Positions 16,477 to 25,788 are shown, counted from the stretch's first letter. The stretch is DNA of 64,000 bases from RHKX01 sp046330415 (GCA_046330415.1 JAXLSW010000008.1:186001-250000), one strand, 5' to 3'. The notes: a model not told the origin generated them from the letters alone. Translations and numbers: made by a program.

Positions 16477-17136
16477 TTAGGGAGCGAATCCCTCGGCGCC
16501 GAGCATCGGTACGAACCGACAGGCGGCGATCGGGCGGCGCATGAACCGCTCCGCGCCATCGGAGTCACGCCAGAAGAGCGTCAGCGTCTCGGCCTCGCCC
16601 TCGACCACCGGCGCCACCAGGCGCCCACCGGGAGCGAGCTGCCCGAGCGCCGTTCGCGGCTCCCCGGGGACCGCGGCGTGGAGGGCGATCGCGTCGTAGG
16701 GAGCGCCATCCGGATACCCGGCCGAACCGTCGCCGACGACGAGCTCGATGCGGTCGAGGTCGGCGCGGGCGAGGATCAGCGCCCGCCGCGCCTCCGTCGT
16801 CAGCTCCGGGACGAGCTCGACGGAGACGACATGCGCCGCCAGCCGGACGAGGAGGGCGGCGGTGTAGCCGCTGCCCCCTCCCACCTCGAGCACGCGCTCG
16901 CTGCCGCGCAGGCCGAGACCCTGCAGCGTCGCGGCGACGATCCACGGCTGCGAGATGGTCTGGCCGGCGCCGATCGGGAGGGCGGCGTCCGCGTAGGCGC
17001 GCCTGCGGATGCCCTCGGGAACGAAGAGCTCGCGCGGCACCTCGCCCATCGCGGCCAGCACGCGTTCGTCGCTGATGCCGCGACGGCGCAGCTGCCTGTC
17101 GACCATCTTCGCCCGGCGATCGGCGAAGCTGGCCAC
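16477..17136 (-). CDS. pcm: Protein-L-isoaspartate O-methyltransferase
   Basis: 219 residues, starting from GTG. FVPEGIRRRAYADAALPIG and GQTISQPWIVA match the Pcm substrate region; VLEVGGGSGYTAALL is SAM motif I; LAPGGRLVAPV is the post-II motif. The enzyme methylates isoaspartyl residues in damaged proteins so they can revert. Length is normal for the family. It is the first of three co-directional genes (with ASCH and SRPBCC), 25 bp downstream of the Crp/Fnr gene. Confidence 0.92.
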   Translation of the reverse strand: MASFADRRAKMVDRQLRRRGISDERVLAAMGEVPRELFVPEGIRRRAYADAALPIGAGQTISQPWIVAATLQGLGLRGSERVLEVGGGSGYTAALLVRLAAHVVSVELVPELTTEARRALILARADLDRIELVVGDGSAGYPDGAPYDAIALHAAVPGEPRTALGQLAPGGRLVAPVVEGEAETLTLFWRDSDGAERFMRRPIAACRFVPMLGAEGFAP

Positions 17137-17161
17137 GAACTCGAACCTCCGGCTCCCGCGA

Positions 17162-17854
17162 CTAGAAGATGTAGGCGCGCAGGCGCGGGGGTTCGAACAC
17201 TGTCACCCGCCCGCGGCCGACGCGGACGACACCGGCCCGCTCGAGGACCGCGAGGAAGCGGCTGACGCTCTCGCGCGAGGTGCCGGCGAGCTGAGCGAGG
17301 TCGGCCTGGTTCATCCGGATCGTCACCCCGTCGCGGCCCTGCTCGGCGCTGTCGCCCTCGACGAGCTGGGAGAGGACCCCGGCCACACGACTGGGCACCG
17401 TCTGGAACGACTGGCGGCTGATCCGCTCGTTCGTCTCGCGCAGGCGATGGGCGAGCGCGATCACGAGCTTGGTGGTGATCTCGGCGTTGCGCTCTAGGAG
17501 CCCGCGCATGTCGGTGGCCGAGAGCGCGAGCAGCTCGACGTCGCTCAGCGCCTCGACGCTCGCGGAGCGCACGCCGCCGTCGAGCATCGCCATCTCACCG
17601 ACGATCTCGCCGGGGCCGAGCGTCGCCAGCGCGATCGCCCGTCCATCCGAGTGCTCGCGCGTCACCCGCACCTCGCCCTCGCGGATCACGTAGCAGGCGT
17701 CGGATTCGTCGCCCTCGTGGAAGACCCGCTCACCCTTCGAGAACGACCGCGGGATCGCTACCTGCGCGATCCGTTCGAGCTCATCGGCCTCGAGCCCCGA
17801 AAGCAGGGGCACGCGAGCCAGCAGCTCCGCGACGCTGGAGGTCTCCTCCGCCAT
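17162..17854 (-). CDS. Crp/Fnr-family transcriptional regulator
   Basis: 230 residues. The N-terminal cyclic-nucleotide-binding beta barrel includes GERVFHEGDESDACYVIREG and a PGEIVGEMAMLDGGVRSASV phosphate-binding-like cassette; the Arg and Ser of that cassette support cAMP or cGMP binding. A C-helix follows, then a winged HTH with QADLAQLAGTSRESVSRFL. There is no N-terminal cysteine cluster for an Fe-S centre, so it is Crp-like rather than Fnr-like. It may head the pcm-ASCH-SRPBCC transcript. Targets unknown. Confidence 0.9.
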   Translation of the reverse strand: MAEETSSVAELLARVPLLSGLEADELERIAQVAIPRSFSKGERVFHEGDESDACYVIREGEVRVTREHSDGRAIALATLGPGEIVGEMAMLDGGVRSASVEALSDVELLALSATDMRGLLERNAEITTKLVIALAHRLRETNERISRQSFQTVPSRVAGVLSQLVEGDSAEQGRDGVTIRMNQADLAQLAGTSRESVSRFLAVLERAGVVRVGRGRVTVFEPPRLRAYIF

Positions 17855-17898
17855 GGCGAAGGCATTATCGCGCTTCGGTGGTAGGGCCTCGGGTTCGG

Positions 17899-19422
17899 CT
17901 ACCGCCGAAAGATCGAAACCGGCATGCTGCCGCTCACGTTGAGGGTCCCACCGGTGACGTTGCAGGCCCTGAACTTGATGGTCGTGTCGCCGTCCTGCGT
18001 GCCCGCGACCCAGATGATTCCCGGCGGGTTACCCGCGTCATCGATCCGCGGGTAGATCTCGATCACATCGTCGGCGGTGACGTCGCTCGAGGTTCCCGCG
18101 AACTCGGCGCACGAGTGCGCACCGATGCCGATCTGGCTGCTGATCGAGACCGACGAGTTGACCGCGGCGATGTCGTTCATGGTCAGGCTGCCGTCGGCGA
18201 CCTCGTCGGAGCCGACCGACCCGCCGTTGATCTCGTCGGCGCCGACCGCGTTGGACTGGATCTCGTCCTGGCCGACCGAGTCGGTGTCGAGGTCGACGAC
18301 GCCGACCCCGCCGTTGAGGATCTGCGCGCTCTCCACCGCGTTGTTGGCGATGCCCGGGTTCGGGTAGGTGCCGTTGAGACTGCCGCCAGCGGCGCCGGTC
18401 GGCGTCCGCGAGTTGCTGAGCCGCGGATCGTTGCCGGCCGCGGCCTGCTGGGCGCCGGTGCCGAGCGAACGCAGCGTCGGGGTGGCGGCCGCGCCGTCCT
18501 GCAGCGAGGCGGAGAACAGGCCGACCGAATCGATCGACCCGCTGCCGAGCGTCGGGTTCGGGTACGTGCCGGTGAGGTCGCCGCCCGCAGCGCCGGTCGG
18601 CGTCCGCGAGTCGCTGAAGCGCGGGTCGTTGCCGGCGGCGGCCTGGCCGGCGCCGGTGCCGAGCGTGCGCAGAGAGGGGGTGGCCGCCGTGCCGTCGACG
18701 TTGGCGGCGGCGACATCGGCATCCGTGATCGAGCCGTTGGCGATCTCGCCCGAGCCGACCGCGCCGTCGGCGATCTCGTCGCCACCGACGGCATCGGTGG
18801 CGATCTGATCGGGGGTCACCGCGTCGTCGGCGATCTCGTCGCTGCCCACGGCGTTCGCGGCGATCTGCGGGTCGGGGTAGGTGCCGCTCAGGTCGCCTCC
18901 GGCGGGGCCGGAGGGCGTGCGCGAGCCGGCGCCGAGCTCGATCGCGTCCTCGACGATCTCCGACGCGGTGCGCCCGTCGAGCCGGTCGGCGTTGAGGCCG
19001 TCGACGCGTACGTTCGATCCGACCTCGAACGGCGGCGCGTCCTTGCCGCCGACGAAGCGCGCAGTGGGGCCGCCATCGCGGTTGTTGACGACCAGACACG
19101 GATCGCCCTCGCCGCGCTTGCAGCTGAACCGCGCGGCGCCGCCGTCCCCGGTGTTGCGAGCGCGCAGGGAGTAGACGTCGCCCGTCGCGCTGACCCGGAT
19201 CGGGCCCGCGAAGCTCTGCGGGGCGGCTTCGTCTCCGCTCCTGGCCGCGGACGCGGCGAGCGGGGCGACCAGCGCGGTCAGCGCGGCCGCCGCCAGGGCG
19301 ACCCTCGCGCCGCGGCCGAACTCGCGGCGGCGGCGCGTCGGTGCCGGGCGCCTCCCCGGTGTCCTGCTCTCCACCTCGAGCATGACCTGCTCGAAGTCGA
19401 TGAAGTCCCGTCCGTCAGCCAT
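17899..19422 (-). CDS. Surface repeat protein (GTYPNP and DEIADDAV repeats)
   Basis: 507 residues. A basic cytosolic N-terminus (about 45 residues, FIDFEQVMLEVE then RRRRE) precedes one transmembrane or signal-anchor segment (about 46-70). Then come GGDLSGTYPDPQIA-type units (four copies) alternating with short VGSDEIADDAV-type repeats predicted to coil as a beta solenoid. A compact C-terminal domain with three cysteines ends the protein. The ATG at 19422 follows AGTGGAGGG, so the longer frame upstream is rejected. Similar proteins are common in Solirubrobacterales and planctomycetes; function unknown, probably surface or stalk forming. Confidence 0.75.
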   Translation of the reverse strand: MADGRDFIDFEQVMLEVESRTPGRRPAPTRRRREFGRGARVALAAAALTALVAPLAASAARSGDEAAPQSFAGPIRVSATGDVYSLRARNTGDGGAARFSCKRGEGDPCLVVNNRDGGPTARFVGGKDAPPFEVGSNVRVDGLNADRLDGRTASEIVEDAIELGAGSRTPSGPAGGDLSGTYPDPQIAANAVGSDEIADDAVTPDQIATDAVGGDEIADGAVGSGEIANGSITDADVAAANVDGTAATPSLRTLGTGAGQAAAGNDPRFSDSRTPTGAAGGDLTGTYPNPTLGSGSIDSVGLFSASLQDGAAATPTLRSLGTGAQQAAAGNDPRLSNSRTPTGAAGGSLNGTYPNPGIANNAVESAQILNGGVGVVDLDTDSVGQDEIQSNAVGADEINGGSVGSDEVADGSLTMNDIAAVNSSVSISSQIGIGAHSCAEFAGTSSDVTADDVIEIYPRIDDAGNPPGIIWVAGTQDGDTTIKFRACNVTGGTLNVSGSMPVSIFRR

Positions 19423-19501
19423 CCCACCCTCCACTGTCGATTCCCGATCCCGGAGCCGCACGATATCCAGGGCTGCGGATCCAGGCGCAGGTGCGCGGCC
19501 T

Positions 19502-20263
19502 TCAGCGCTGGCAGCCCTCGCACCAGAACGTGACGCGGTTGTCGTCGCCCTGGCCATGGATGCGGATGCGGCCGCCGCAGCGGGGGCATGGCGCGCGAGA
19601 GCGCCCGTAGATCTGCTTCGGCCGCGAGCCGCGCTTCATCGAGGTCTGCATGACCCAGCTCGCCGCGTCGACGATCTTGCGCGCCTCCTCCTCGTTGAGG
19701 TCGCCCACCTTCCGCCAGGGGCTGATCCCGGGCAGGAAGCAGGCCTCGATCCGGATCACGTTCCCGATCCCGGCGATCAGGGACTGGTCGTTGAGGGCCT
19801 CGCCGATCGTCGCCGAGGGCGTGTAGGCGAGGACTCGCGCCGCGGCCGCCTCCGGATCGAACTCCGGCCGCAATGGGTCGGGGCCGAGTTGCAGGAGCGA
19901 AGGGTCGTTGCGAGCCCGAGAGGCGGAGACGAGCCGCAGGATCTTCCCGCCGCTCTGGCTCGCGACGGCGCGACCGGAGACCAGCACGAGCCACGGCTTG
20001 CCGTGAGGCAGCCGCCCGTCAGCGCGGACGAACCAGCGGCCGTTCATCCCCAGGTGGCTGTGGACGACACGATCGCCGGAGAAGTGCAGGAGAAGGTGCT
20101 TGCCCCGCGCCTCGGCGCGCTCGAGGGTGGCGCCGGTCAACTCGCCGGTGCGGTTGTGGATCGGGGAGCGCGGGTTGGGAGCGTCGGCCACCGCCAGCTC
20201 GCGGCCGGAGAGTGCGGTGTGGATCCTCCGCGCGGCACGGTGGATGGTGTCTCCCTCGGGCAT
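19502..20263 (-). CDS. Fpg/Nei-family DNA glycosylase (endonuclease VIII-like)
   Basis: 253 residues. After Met removal the catalytic Pro1-Glu2 are present (MPEGDT), with the Lys of the beta-hairpin in EARGKHLLLHF. The H2TH region includes LNDQSLIAGIGNVIRIEACF. The C-terminal zinc finger is CPRC-x16-CEGC. MPEGDT rather than MPELPE indicates a Nei/Nei2 enzyme that excises oxidised pyrimidines, rather than an Fpg. The longer in-frame start would add residues before the catalytic Pro and cannot be used. Acts in base excision repair. Confidence 0.93.
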   Translation of the reverse strand: MPEGDTIHRAARRIHTALSGRELAVADAPNPRSPIHNRTGELTGATLERAEARGKHLLLHFSGDRVVHSHLGMNGRWFVRADGRLPHGKPWLVLVSGRAVASQSGGKILRLVSASRARNDPSLLQLGPDPLRPEFDPEAAAARVLAYTPSATIGEALNDQSLIAGIGNVIRIEACFLPGISPWRKVGDLNEEEARKIVDAASWVMQTSMKRGSRPKQIYGRSRAPCPRCGGRIRIHGQGDDNRVTFWCEGCQR

Positions 20264-20321
20264 ACCGCCAGTTTGCCCTCCCCCAGCCGGCGGAATCGGC
20301 TGCTCCCCGCCCAAGCCGTGG

Positions 20322-20435
20322 CCCCACAAGTCGCCGAGCCCCTCTGGGCCCGTGGGGTTCGTGGGGAAACCGGCGCCGGGAGCCGGGTAACTGATCGAGG
20401 CCCCGCCCCGCCGCCGGGGTCGGCGAGTTGTGGGG
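20322..20435. repeat. REP-like inverted repeat (CCCCACAAGTCGCCGA family)
   Basis: Left arm CCCCACAAGTCGCCGA (20322-20337) and right arm TCGGCGAGTTGTGGGG (20420-20435) pair with one G-G mismatch. The same arms and same mismatch recur at 47733-47787. A partial third copy (GCCCGGCGACTTGGGC) lies just beyond at about 20461. The element sits between the nei-like gene and the ABC permease gene. Confidence 0.7.
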
Positions 20436-20479
20436 GTGGTAGCCGGATCGGCAGCGCGAGCCCGGCGACTTGGGCATCC

Positions 20480-21337
20480 CTACGGCTTCAGCTTGTGGCC
20501 CGTAGAGAACAGCCGCTGCGACCAGGCGATCATGCCGGCGGCGATCACCGTGGTGATGCCGAAGGAGAGCCAGATGCTGACGTCGCTCGTCCCCAGGAAC
20601 CCGTAGCGGACGGCGTTCACCATGTAGAAGATCGGGTTCAGGTGGGAGATCTCCTGCCAGGGCGAGGGCAGGATGTCGATCGAGTAGAAGACGCCGCCGA
20701 GGAACGTCAACGGCAGGATCAGGATGTTGTTGATGAACGAGTGGTGGTCGAAGGTCTGCGCGTAGATCCCGACCACCGTGCCGAGCGCCGAGAACAGCCC
20801 GACGAGCAGAATGACGGCGGCGGCGAGCGCCACCGGGTTGTGGATCGGGACGCCGGTGAGCGGGAGCGCGATCAGGATCAGCGCCAGCCCGATGGCGAGG
20901 GAGCGGAAGAAGCCGCCGACCGCGTAACCGAGGTTCATCTGCCACGGGTGCATCGGCGAGGCGAGGACGTCGTTGATGTATCGGTCGTTGCGCGCCTGCA
21001 GAAGCGTCGAGGAGTTGTTGGAGAACGCGGCCTGCGCCATCGCCATCGCGATCAGGCCGGGCACGATGAAGACGTCGTAGGGGAAGCCCTCGATCGACTT
21101 GATCCGGCTGCCCAGCGAGAGCCCGAAGACGAGGATGAACAGCGCCGAGGAGACGACCGGGGCGAGGATCGTCTGGGTCCAGAGGCGGTTGACCCGGCGG
21201 ATCTCGCGCAGGGCGAGCGAGCGCATCGAGCGCATCGGGTCGGGCGCGGCCAGGTCGGTGCGCGGCGTACGCGGCGTACGCGGCGCGCCTGCTGCGGCGG
21301 CGGGCTCCGCGGGCGCGACCTCGGGCGGCGTCGTCAC
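20480..21337 (-). CDS. ABC-2 type transporter permease (DrrB-like)
   Basis: 285 residues. An Ala/Pro-rich cytosolic N-terminus of about 45 residues, with a PRTPRTPRT repeat, precedes six membrane segments typical of ABC-2 permeases; VSSALFILVFGLSLG, GLIAMAMAQAAF and LTFLGGVFYSIDILP are characteristic blocks. Its start overlaps the stop of the ATPase gene by 4 bp (ATGA). The pair forms an exporter for a drug, lipid or polysaccharide-like substrate that cannot be named. Confidence 0.9.
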   Translation of the reverse strand: MTTPPEVAPAEPAAAAGAPRTPRTPRTDLAAPDPMRSMRSLALREIRRVNRLWTQTILAPVVSSALFILVFGLSLGSRIKSIEGFPYDVFIVPGLIAMAMAQAAFSNNSSTLLQARNDRYINDVLASPMHPWQMNLGYAVGGFFRSLAIGLALILIALPLTGVPIHNPVALAAAVILLVGLFSALGTVVGIYAQTFDHHSFINNILILPLTFLGGVFYSIDILPSPWQEISHLNPIFYMVNAVRYGFLGTSDVSIWLSFGITTVIAAGMIAWSQRLFSTGHKLKP

Positions 21338-22113
21338 GGGAGCACCTCCTCGCCCCTCTCAGCCGCCATCACCGTCGGCAGCGCCGTCGAGACGGTCTGC
21401 AGGTAGACCTCCTCCAGCGTCGTCGCGTCGTAGCGGGCCTTGAGGCCGTCGGGGGTGTCGCGGGCGACGATCCGCCCCTTCGAGATCAGCGCGACGTCCT
21501 CGCACAGGGACTCCGCCTCCTCGAGGTAGTGCGTCGTCAGGAGGATCGTCGTCCCCTCCCGGTGGAGTCGCTTGATGTAGCGCCAGAGATCGTGGCGGAG
21601 CTCGACGTCGACGCCCGCGGTCGGCTCGTCGAGGATGACCAGCAGCGGCTCGTGCAGCAGCGCGCGGGCGAGCAGCAGGCGGCGCTTCATGCCCCCGGAG
21701 AGCTTGCTCGTCCGCGTCCCGGACTTCGCCTGCAGGTCGAAGACCTCGATCATCTCGTCGGCGCGCGCGGTCGCCGCGTCAGCCGGCATCCCGAAGTAGC
21801 CGCCGTGGTAGACGAGTGACTCCCGCACCGTCAGGAAGCGGTCGAGGTTCGGGTCCTGCTCAGCCACTCCGACGACGCGACGCGCCTGCATCGAGTCGTG
21901 GGGGTGGCCGAAGACCGAGATCTCCCCGGCGCTGAGGCGGATCAGGTTGCAGACGGCGCTGATCAGCGTCGTCTTGCCGGCCCCGTTGGGCCCGAGCAGG
22001 CCGAAGAACTCGCCGGCTGGGACCTCGAGGTCGAGCCCGTCGAGGCCGACGGTGCCGTCGTCGTAGGTCTTGCCGAGACCGGTGATCGAGAGTGCCGCGG
22101 GGGACGAGCGCAC
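21334..22113 (-). CDS. ABC transporter ATP-binding protein (DrrA/CcmA-like)
   Basis: 259 residues. Walker A GPNGAGKTT near residue 40, Q-loop region VAEQDPNLDRFLTV, signature KLSGGMKRRLLLA, Walker B LLVILDEPTAGVD and switch His in TTHYLEEAE are all intact. The protein is half the size of fused exporters and pairs with the overlapping permease. The start (ATG 22113) lies 45 bp from the small membrane-protein gene upstream on the same strand, which may share the transcript. Confidence 0.95.
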   Translation of the reverse strand: MRSSPAALSITGLGKTYDDGTVGLDGLDLEVPAGEFFGLLGPNGAGKTTLISAVCNLIRLSAGEISVFGHPHDSMQARRVVGVAEQDPNLDRFLTVRESLVYHGGYFGMPADAATARADEMIEVFDLQAKSGTRTSKLSGGMKRRLLLARALLHEPLLVILDEPTAGVDVELRHDLWRYIKRLHREGTTILLTTHYLEEAESLCEDVALISKGRIVARDTPDGLKARYDATTLEEVYLQTVSTALPTVMAAERGEEVLP

Positions 22114-22158
22114 CAGCCAGAGGTTAGGGCGCCGCCACCTCCACCCGAGCCCGGCGAC

Positions 22159-22653
22159 CTACTTGAGCGCCACCTTCGCCGCGATCAGCAGCGCCCCGAG
22201 CACGAGCGCTCCCGCCGCCGCCGCGATCTCGCCGCCGCCCCCCGCCCCGGCCTCGCGCGCTGCCCGCGCCGCGAGCGCGCACATTGTGGCGATCGAGACG
22301 GCGAGGCCGACGTAGGCGGTGGTGGAGGAGCCGGCGCCGAAGGCCCATGCGATGGCCATCGCGATCACCGCCGGGAACACCGCGACGAGCACCGGAAGCT
22401 GCTCGATCGCAACAGCGAGCAGACGGCGCACGACGCTGCCGCCCTCGAGCCTGCCGCCCTCGCCGACGAAGGCCGCGTAGGTGTGCGCGATCCAGATCAC
22501 CACCATCGTCACGATCGTGTAGGCGATCTCCATCCCCGGGTCGTGGCCGAGCTTGCTCGCCACCACCACCGCGGCGCCGGTCAGGATCGATCCGTAGACG
22601 AGCGCGACGTCCTGCTCGTCCCGTTCTCTGCTCGCCTCGCCGACGTCGGCCAT
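22159..22653 (-). CDS. Small integral membrane protein, unknown
   Basis: 164 residues with a charged start (MADVGEASRERDEQD) and four to five hydrophobic segments, including VYGSILTGAAVVVASKL and VLVAVFPAVIAMAIAWAF. I recognise no family with confidence. The opening region and segment pattern recall short actinobacterial membrane proteins encoded beside ABC exporters. It is divergent from the DUF2252 gene and co-directional with the ABC operon. Confidence 0.65.
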   Translation of the reverse strand: MADVGEASRERDEQDVALVYGSILTGAAVVVASKLGHDPGMEIAYTIVTMVVIWIAHTYAAFVGEGGRLEGGSVVRRLLAVAIEQLPVLVAVFPAVIAMAIAWAFGAGSSTTAYVGLAVSIATMCALAARAAREAGAGGGGEIAAAAGALVLGALLIAAKVALK

Positions 22654-22755
22654 GACGGGAATCTAGTGGCAGGGCCCGCACAGGCGGACACCAGTGCGCG
22701 CGAGCATGTGCGCGCGTTTGCACCGCGGGCGCGAAAGCGCGAGGATGCCGGTCCG

Positions 22756-24159
22756 ATGAGCAAGCCGGTGACCGAGCTGACCCCGCAGGAGCGCCGCGCG
22801 AGTGGTCGTGAGCGCCGTTCCGTCATCACCCGCAGGGAGCTCGGCGAGTGGAGCGCACCCGCCGACCGTAAAGACCCGATCTCGCTGCTCGAGGAAGGGG
22901 CGAAGTCCCGCGTTCCCGAGCTGGTGCCGATCCGCCATGGACGCATGCTCGTCTCGGCCTTCACCTTCTTCCGCGGGACGGCGGAGATCATGGGGGCCGA
23001 CCTCGCGGCCCATCCGAGCACCGGGATGATCACCCAGCTCTGCGGCGACGCCCACCTCTCGAACTTCGGAACGTTCGCTTCCCCCGATCGCGACCTCGTG
23101 TTCGACTGCAACGACTTCGACGAGACCACCCGCGGGCCCTGGGAGTGGGACGTCAAGCGCCTCGCCGCGAGCTTCGAGATCGCCGGGCGCGACAACAAGT
23201 TCGGCAAGCGCGATCGCCGCGACACCGTCGCACGGGCGGTGCGCAGCTACTGCTCGACGATGTCCGATCTCGCTGAGCTCTGCAACCTCGACCTCTGGTA
23301 CCGGCGCCTGAATCTCGACGACGCGATCAGCGAGTACGGGAAGGCGATGGACGCGCGTACACGCAAGCGGTACGAGCGTCGGCGCGCCAAGGCGATGGCC
23401 AAGGACCGCTTCCGAGCGATGGAGAAGCTGACCGAGCGCCGCGACGGGAAGCTGCGGATCGTCTCCCAGCCGCCGCTCATCGTCTCCATCGAGGACATCG
23501 CGGAGGGGCGGAGTGAGGACGAGATCCGCAAGTACATCGAGCACCTGCTGAGGGCGTATCGCCGCTCCCTGCCGGACGCAGCCGGGGCCCTCATCGACCA
23601 GTACCGCTACATGCACGCGGCGCGCAAGGTCGTCGGCGTCGGCAGCGTCGGCACGCGCTGCTGGATCGTCCTCCTCGTCGGTCGCGACGACAACGACCCG
23701 CTCTTCCTGCAGGTCAAGGAGGCCGAGGCCTCGGCGCTCGCCCCCTACGTCGCCAGGTCCCGCTACCGGCACGAGGGACGGCGCGTCGTCGAGGGTCAGC
23801 GGATCATGCAGGCGACCGGCGACTCCCTGCTCGGCTGGATGTCGGCAGACGGCGTCGACGGCAAGACCCGGGAGTTCTACGTGCGTCAGCTCTGGGATGG
23901 GAAGGCGTCGTTCGACATCTCCATCCTCGATCCGCAGCCGCTCGGCGCCTACGGCGAACTCTGCGGAGCGACGCTCGCCCGCGCCCACGCTCGCGGAGGC
24001 GACCGCATCGCCATCGCGGGCTATCTCGGCAAGGGCGAGACCTTCACCGAGGCGATGACCAGCTTCGCTTCCACCTACGCGGATCAGAACGAGCGGGACT
24101 TCGCCGCCTTCCAGGAGGCCGTCGACAGCGGCCGCCTCGAGGCCCAGCGCGACCTCTGA
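22756..24159 (+). CDS. DUF2252 family protein
   Basis: 467 residues. The family blocks FFRGTAEIMGADLA, LCGDAHLSNFGTF and FDCNDFDETTRGPWEWDVKR are all present near residues 73-135; the GDxHxxN and DFDE arrangement resembles the catalytic and metal-binding loops of aminoglycoside-phosphotransferase-like kinases, a fold link I recall for this family. No biochemical function is established. ATG 22756 begins the conserved part; the long frame upstream of it is antisense to other genes and rejected. The gene is alone on the plus strand between two minus-strand operons. Confidence 0.85.
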   Translation: MSKPVTELTPQERRASGRERRSVITRRELGEWSAPADRKDPISLLEEGAKSRVPELVPIRHGRMLVSAFTFFRGTAEIMGADLAAHPSTGMITQLCGDAHLSNFGTFASPDRDLVFDCNDFDETTRGPWEWDVKRLAASFEIAGRDNKFGKRDRRDTVARAVRSYCSTMSDLAELCNLDLWYRRLNLDDAISEYGKAMDARTRKRYERRRAKAMAKDRFRAMEKLTERRDGKLRIVSQPPLIVSIEDIAEGRSEDEIRKYIEHLLRAYRRSLPDAAGALIDQYRYMHAARKVVGVGSVGTRCWIVLLVGRDDNDPLFLQVKEAEASALAPYVARSRYRHEGRRVVEGQRIMQATGDSLLGWMSADGVDGKTREFYVRQLWDGKASFDISILDPQPLGAYGELCGATLARAHARGGDRIAIAGYLGKGETFTEAMTSFASTYADQNERDFAAFQEAVDSGRLEAQRDL

Positions 24160-24195
24160 GCGCCTGAGGGCCCAGGCCAGCCGCCTGAGAGGGGA

Positions 24196-25788
24196 CTACG
24201 CAGGGGCGGCCTCGTCCGCGAACGGCTCGCGCGGGAGGTTGCGGGTACCGGCGAGGGAGGCGAGGACGATCAGGCCGGCCACGAGCAGCGCCGTCTTCAG
24301 CGCCTGCAGCTGCGAGTCCTCGTACTCGCCGACGACCTCGTCGGCCTCGGCATCGTCGAGCCCCGCGGCCTCGGCGGTGTCGCGGATCTGCGTGGCGGAG
24401 ACGAAGCTGACGTCGCCCTCGAGACGAACTCCGACCTCGGTCTTCGTCTCGTCCGTGATCGCCCCGTTGGAGTTGATCGCCTCCCCGAAGTTGTTGATCA
24501 GGCCGCTGATCAGGACGGCGCCGATCAGCGCCGTTCCCAAGGCCGCCCCGAACTGCTGGGCCGTGTACTGCAGGCCGCCGGCCTCGCTGCGCTCCGACTC
24601 GCCGACCGCCGACTGCACCACGTTGCCGAGCTGGGATGCGACGAGGCCCATGCCGAGACCGAGCACGGTCATCGCAACCGCGAATGCGGTGTCGTCGATC
24701 TGCGGGTCGATCGTGCCGAGGAGCATCGCCACCGCCACCGCCACCGCGAGGAGCCCGGCGCGGACGATGCGGCGCGGCGCGATCCGCGAGGAGAGCCTGC
24801 CGCCGAGCCCACCGGTGATCAGCATCGCGACCGAGACCGGGAGCATCCGCAGGCCCGTCTCGAAGGCGTCGAAGCCCTGCACCACCTGCAGGTAGAGCGG
24901 GATCGTGAAGAAGATCCCCAGCAGGATCAGGTTCTGCGCGCAGAACATCTGCAGGCCGCTGCCGAGCACCGGGTTGCGGAGCATCGAGAGCCGCACGAGC
25001 GGCCCGGCGTCACGCTCCTCGAGATCCCGCTGCCGGCTCGCGAACCAGTAGAGCAGCGCGAGCCCGGCCGCGACCAGGAACGGGACCGGCGAGAAGCCGA
25101 GCACCTCGAAGGGGGGATTGCGCGGATCGATCCAGCCCCAGCTGCTCGACTGCAGCACCGCGAGCACGACGATGCTCAGCCCGAGCGCCGAGAGCGCCGC
25201 GCTCAACCAGTCGATCCGCGGCTTCTCTCCCTCGCGGAGCTTCTCGTGCAGGGCCCCGGCGAAGAGCAGGAGCACGATCACGATCACGACCTCGCCGGCG
25301 AAAACGAGCCGCCAGGTCAGGTTCGTCGTCAACCAGCCGCCGAGGATCGGGCCGACCGCGATGCCCGCGCCGGCGACCCCGCCGAGAACCCCGTACGCGG
25401 TTGCGCGTTCGCGGCCCGTGAACGTGCTGGCGGTCAGCGCGACCAGCGCCGGCAGCACCAACGCCGCGCCGATCCCCTCCAGCACCGACCAGCCGATGGT
25501 GAGGCTGGCGACGTTCCAGGAGACCGCGGTCAGGGCCGAGCCGAAGCCGTAGATGACGAGCCCGATCGTGAACGCGCGGCGTCGGCCCATCACGTCGCCG
25601 AGCTTGCCGCCGGTGATCATCAGCGCCGCCATCACCAGCGAGTAGAGGGTGATGACGGTCTGGATGGTGGTCACGGTCGTGTCGAAGTCGGCGACGAGCT
25701 GCGAGATCGACACGTTCATCACCGACTGGTCGAGGACCATCAGGAACTGCGCCCCGGCCAGGACGGCGAGCGCGCGCCGGTTGCTCAC
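24196..25788 (-). CDS. MFS transporter, DHA2 (EmrB/QacA) family
   Basis: 530 residues with about 14 predicted membrane segments. The DHA2 N-terminal signature LDQSVMNVSISQLVADF, the motif A-like loop GGKLGDVMGRRRAFTIG and the motif C-like GPILGGWLTTNLTWRLVF are clear. These transporters export drugs or lipids by proton exchange. A C-terminal extracytosolic stretch (about 430-500) is charged and helical. Its start overlaps the stop of the AI-2E gene (ATGA), making it the last gene of a three-gene operon. Confidence 0.92.
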   Translation of the reverse strand: MSNRRALAVLAGAQFLMVLDQSVMNVSISQLVADFDTTVTTIQTVITLYSLVMAALMITGGKLGDVMGRRRAFTIGLVIYGFGSALTAVSWNVASLTIGWSVLEGIGAALVLPALVALTASTFTGRERATAYGVLGGVAGAGIAVGPILGGWLTTNLTWRLVFAGEVVIVIVLLLFAGALHEKLREGEKPRIDWLSAALSALGLSIVVLAVLQSSSWGWIDPRNPPFEVLGFSPVPFLVAAGLALLYWFASRQRDLEERDAGPLVRLSMLRNPVLGSGLQMFCAQNLILLGIFFTIPLYLQVVQGFDAFETGLRMLPVSVAMLITGGLGGRLSSRIAPRRIVRAGLLAVAVAVAMLLGTIDPQIDDTAFAVAMTVLGLGMGLVASQLGNVVQSAVGESERSEAGGLQYTAQQFGAALGTALIGAVLISGLINNFGEAINSNGAITDETKTEVGVRLEGDVSFVSATQIRDTAEAAGLDDAEADEVVGEYEDSQLQALKTALLVAGLIVLASLAGTRNLPREPFADEAAPA

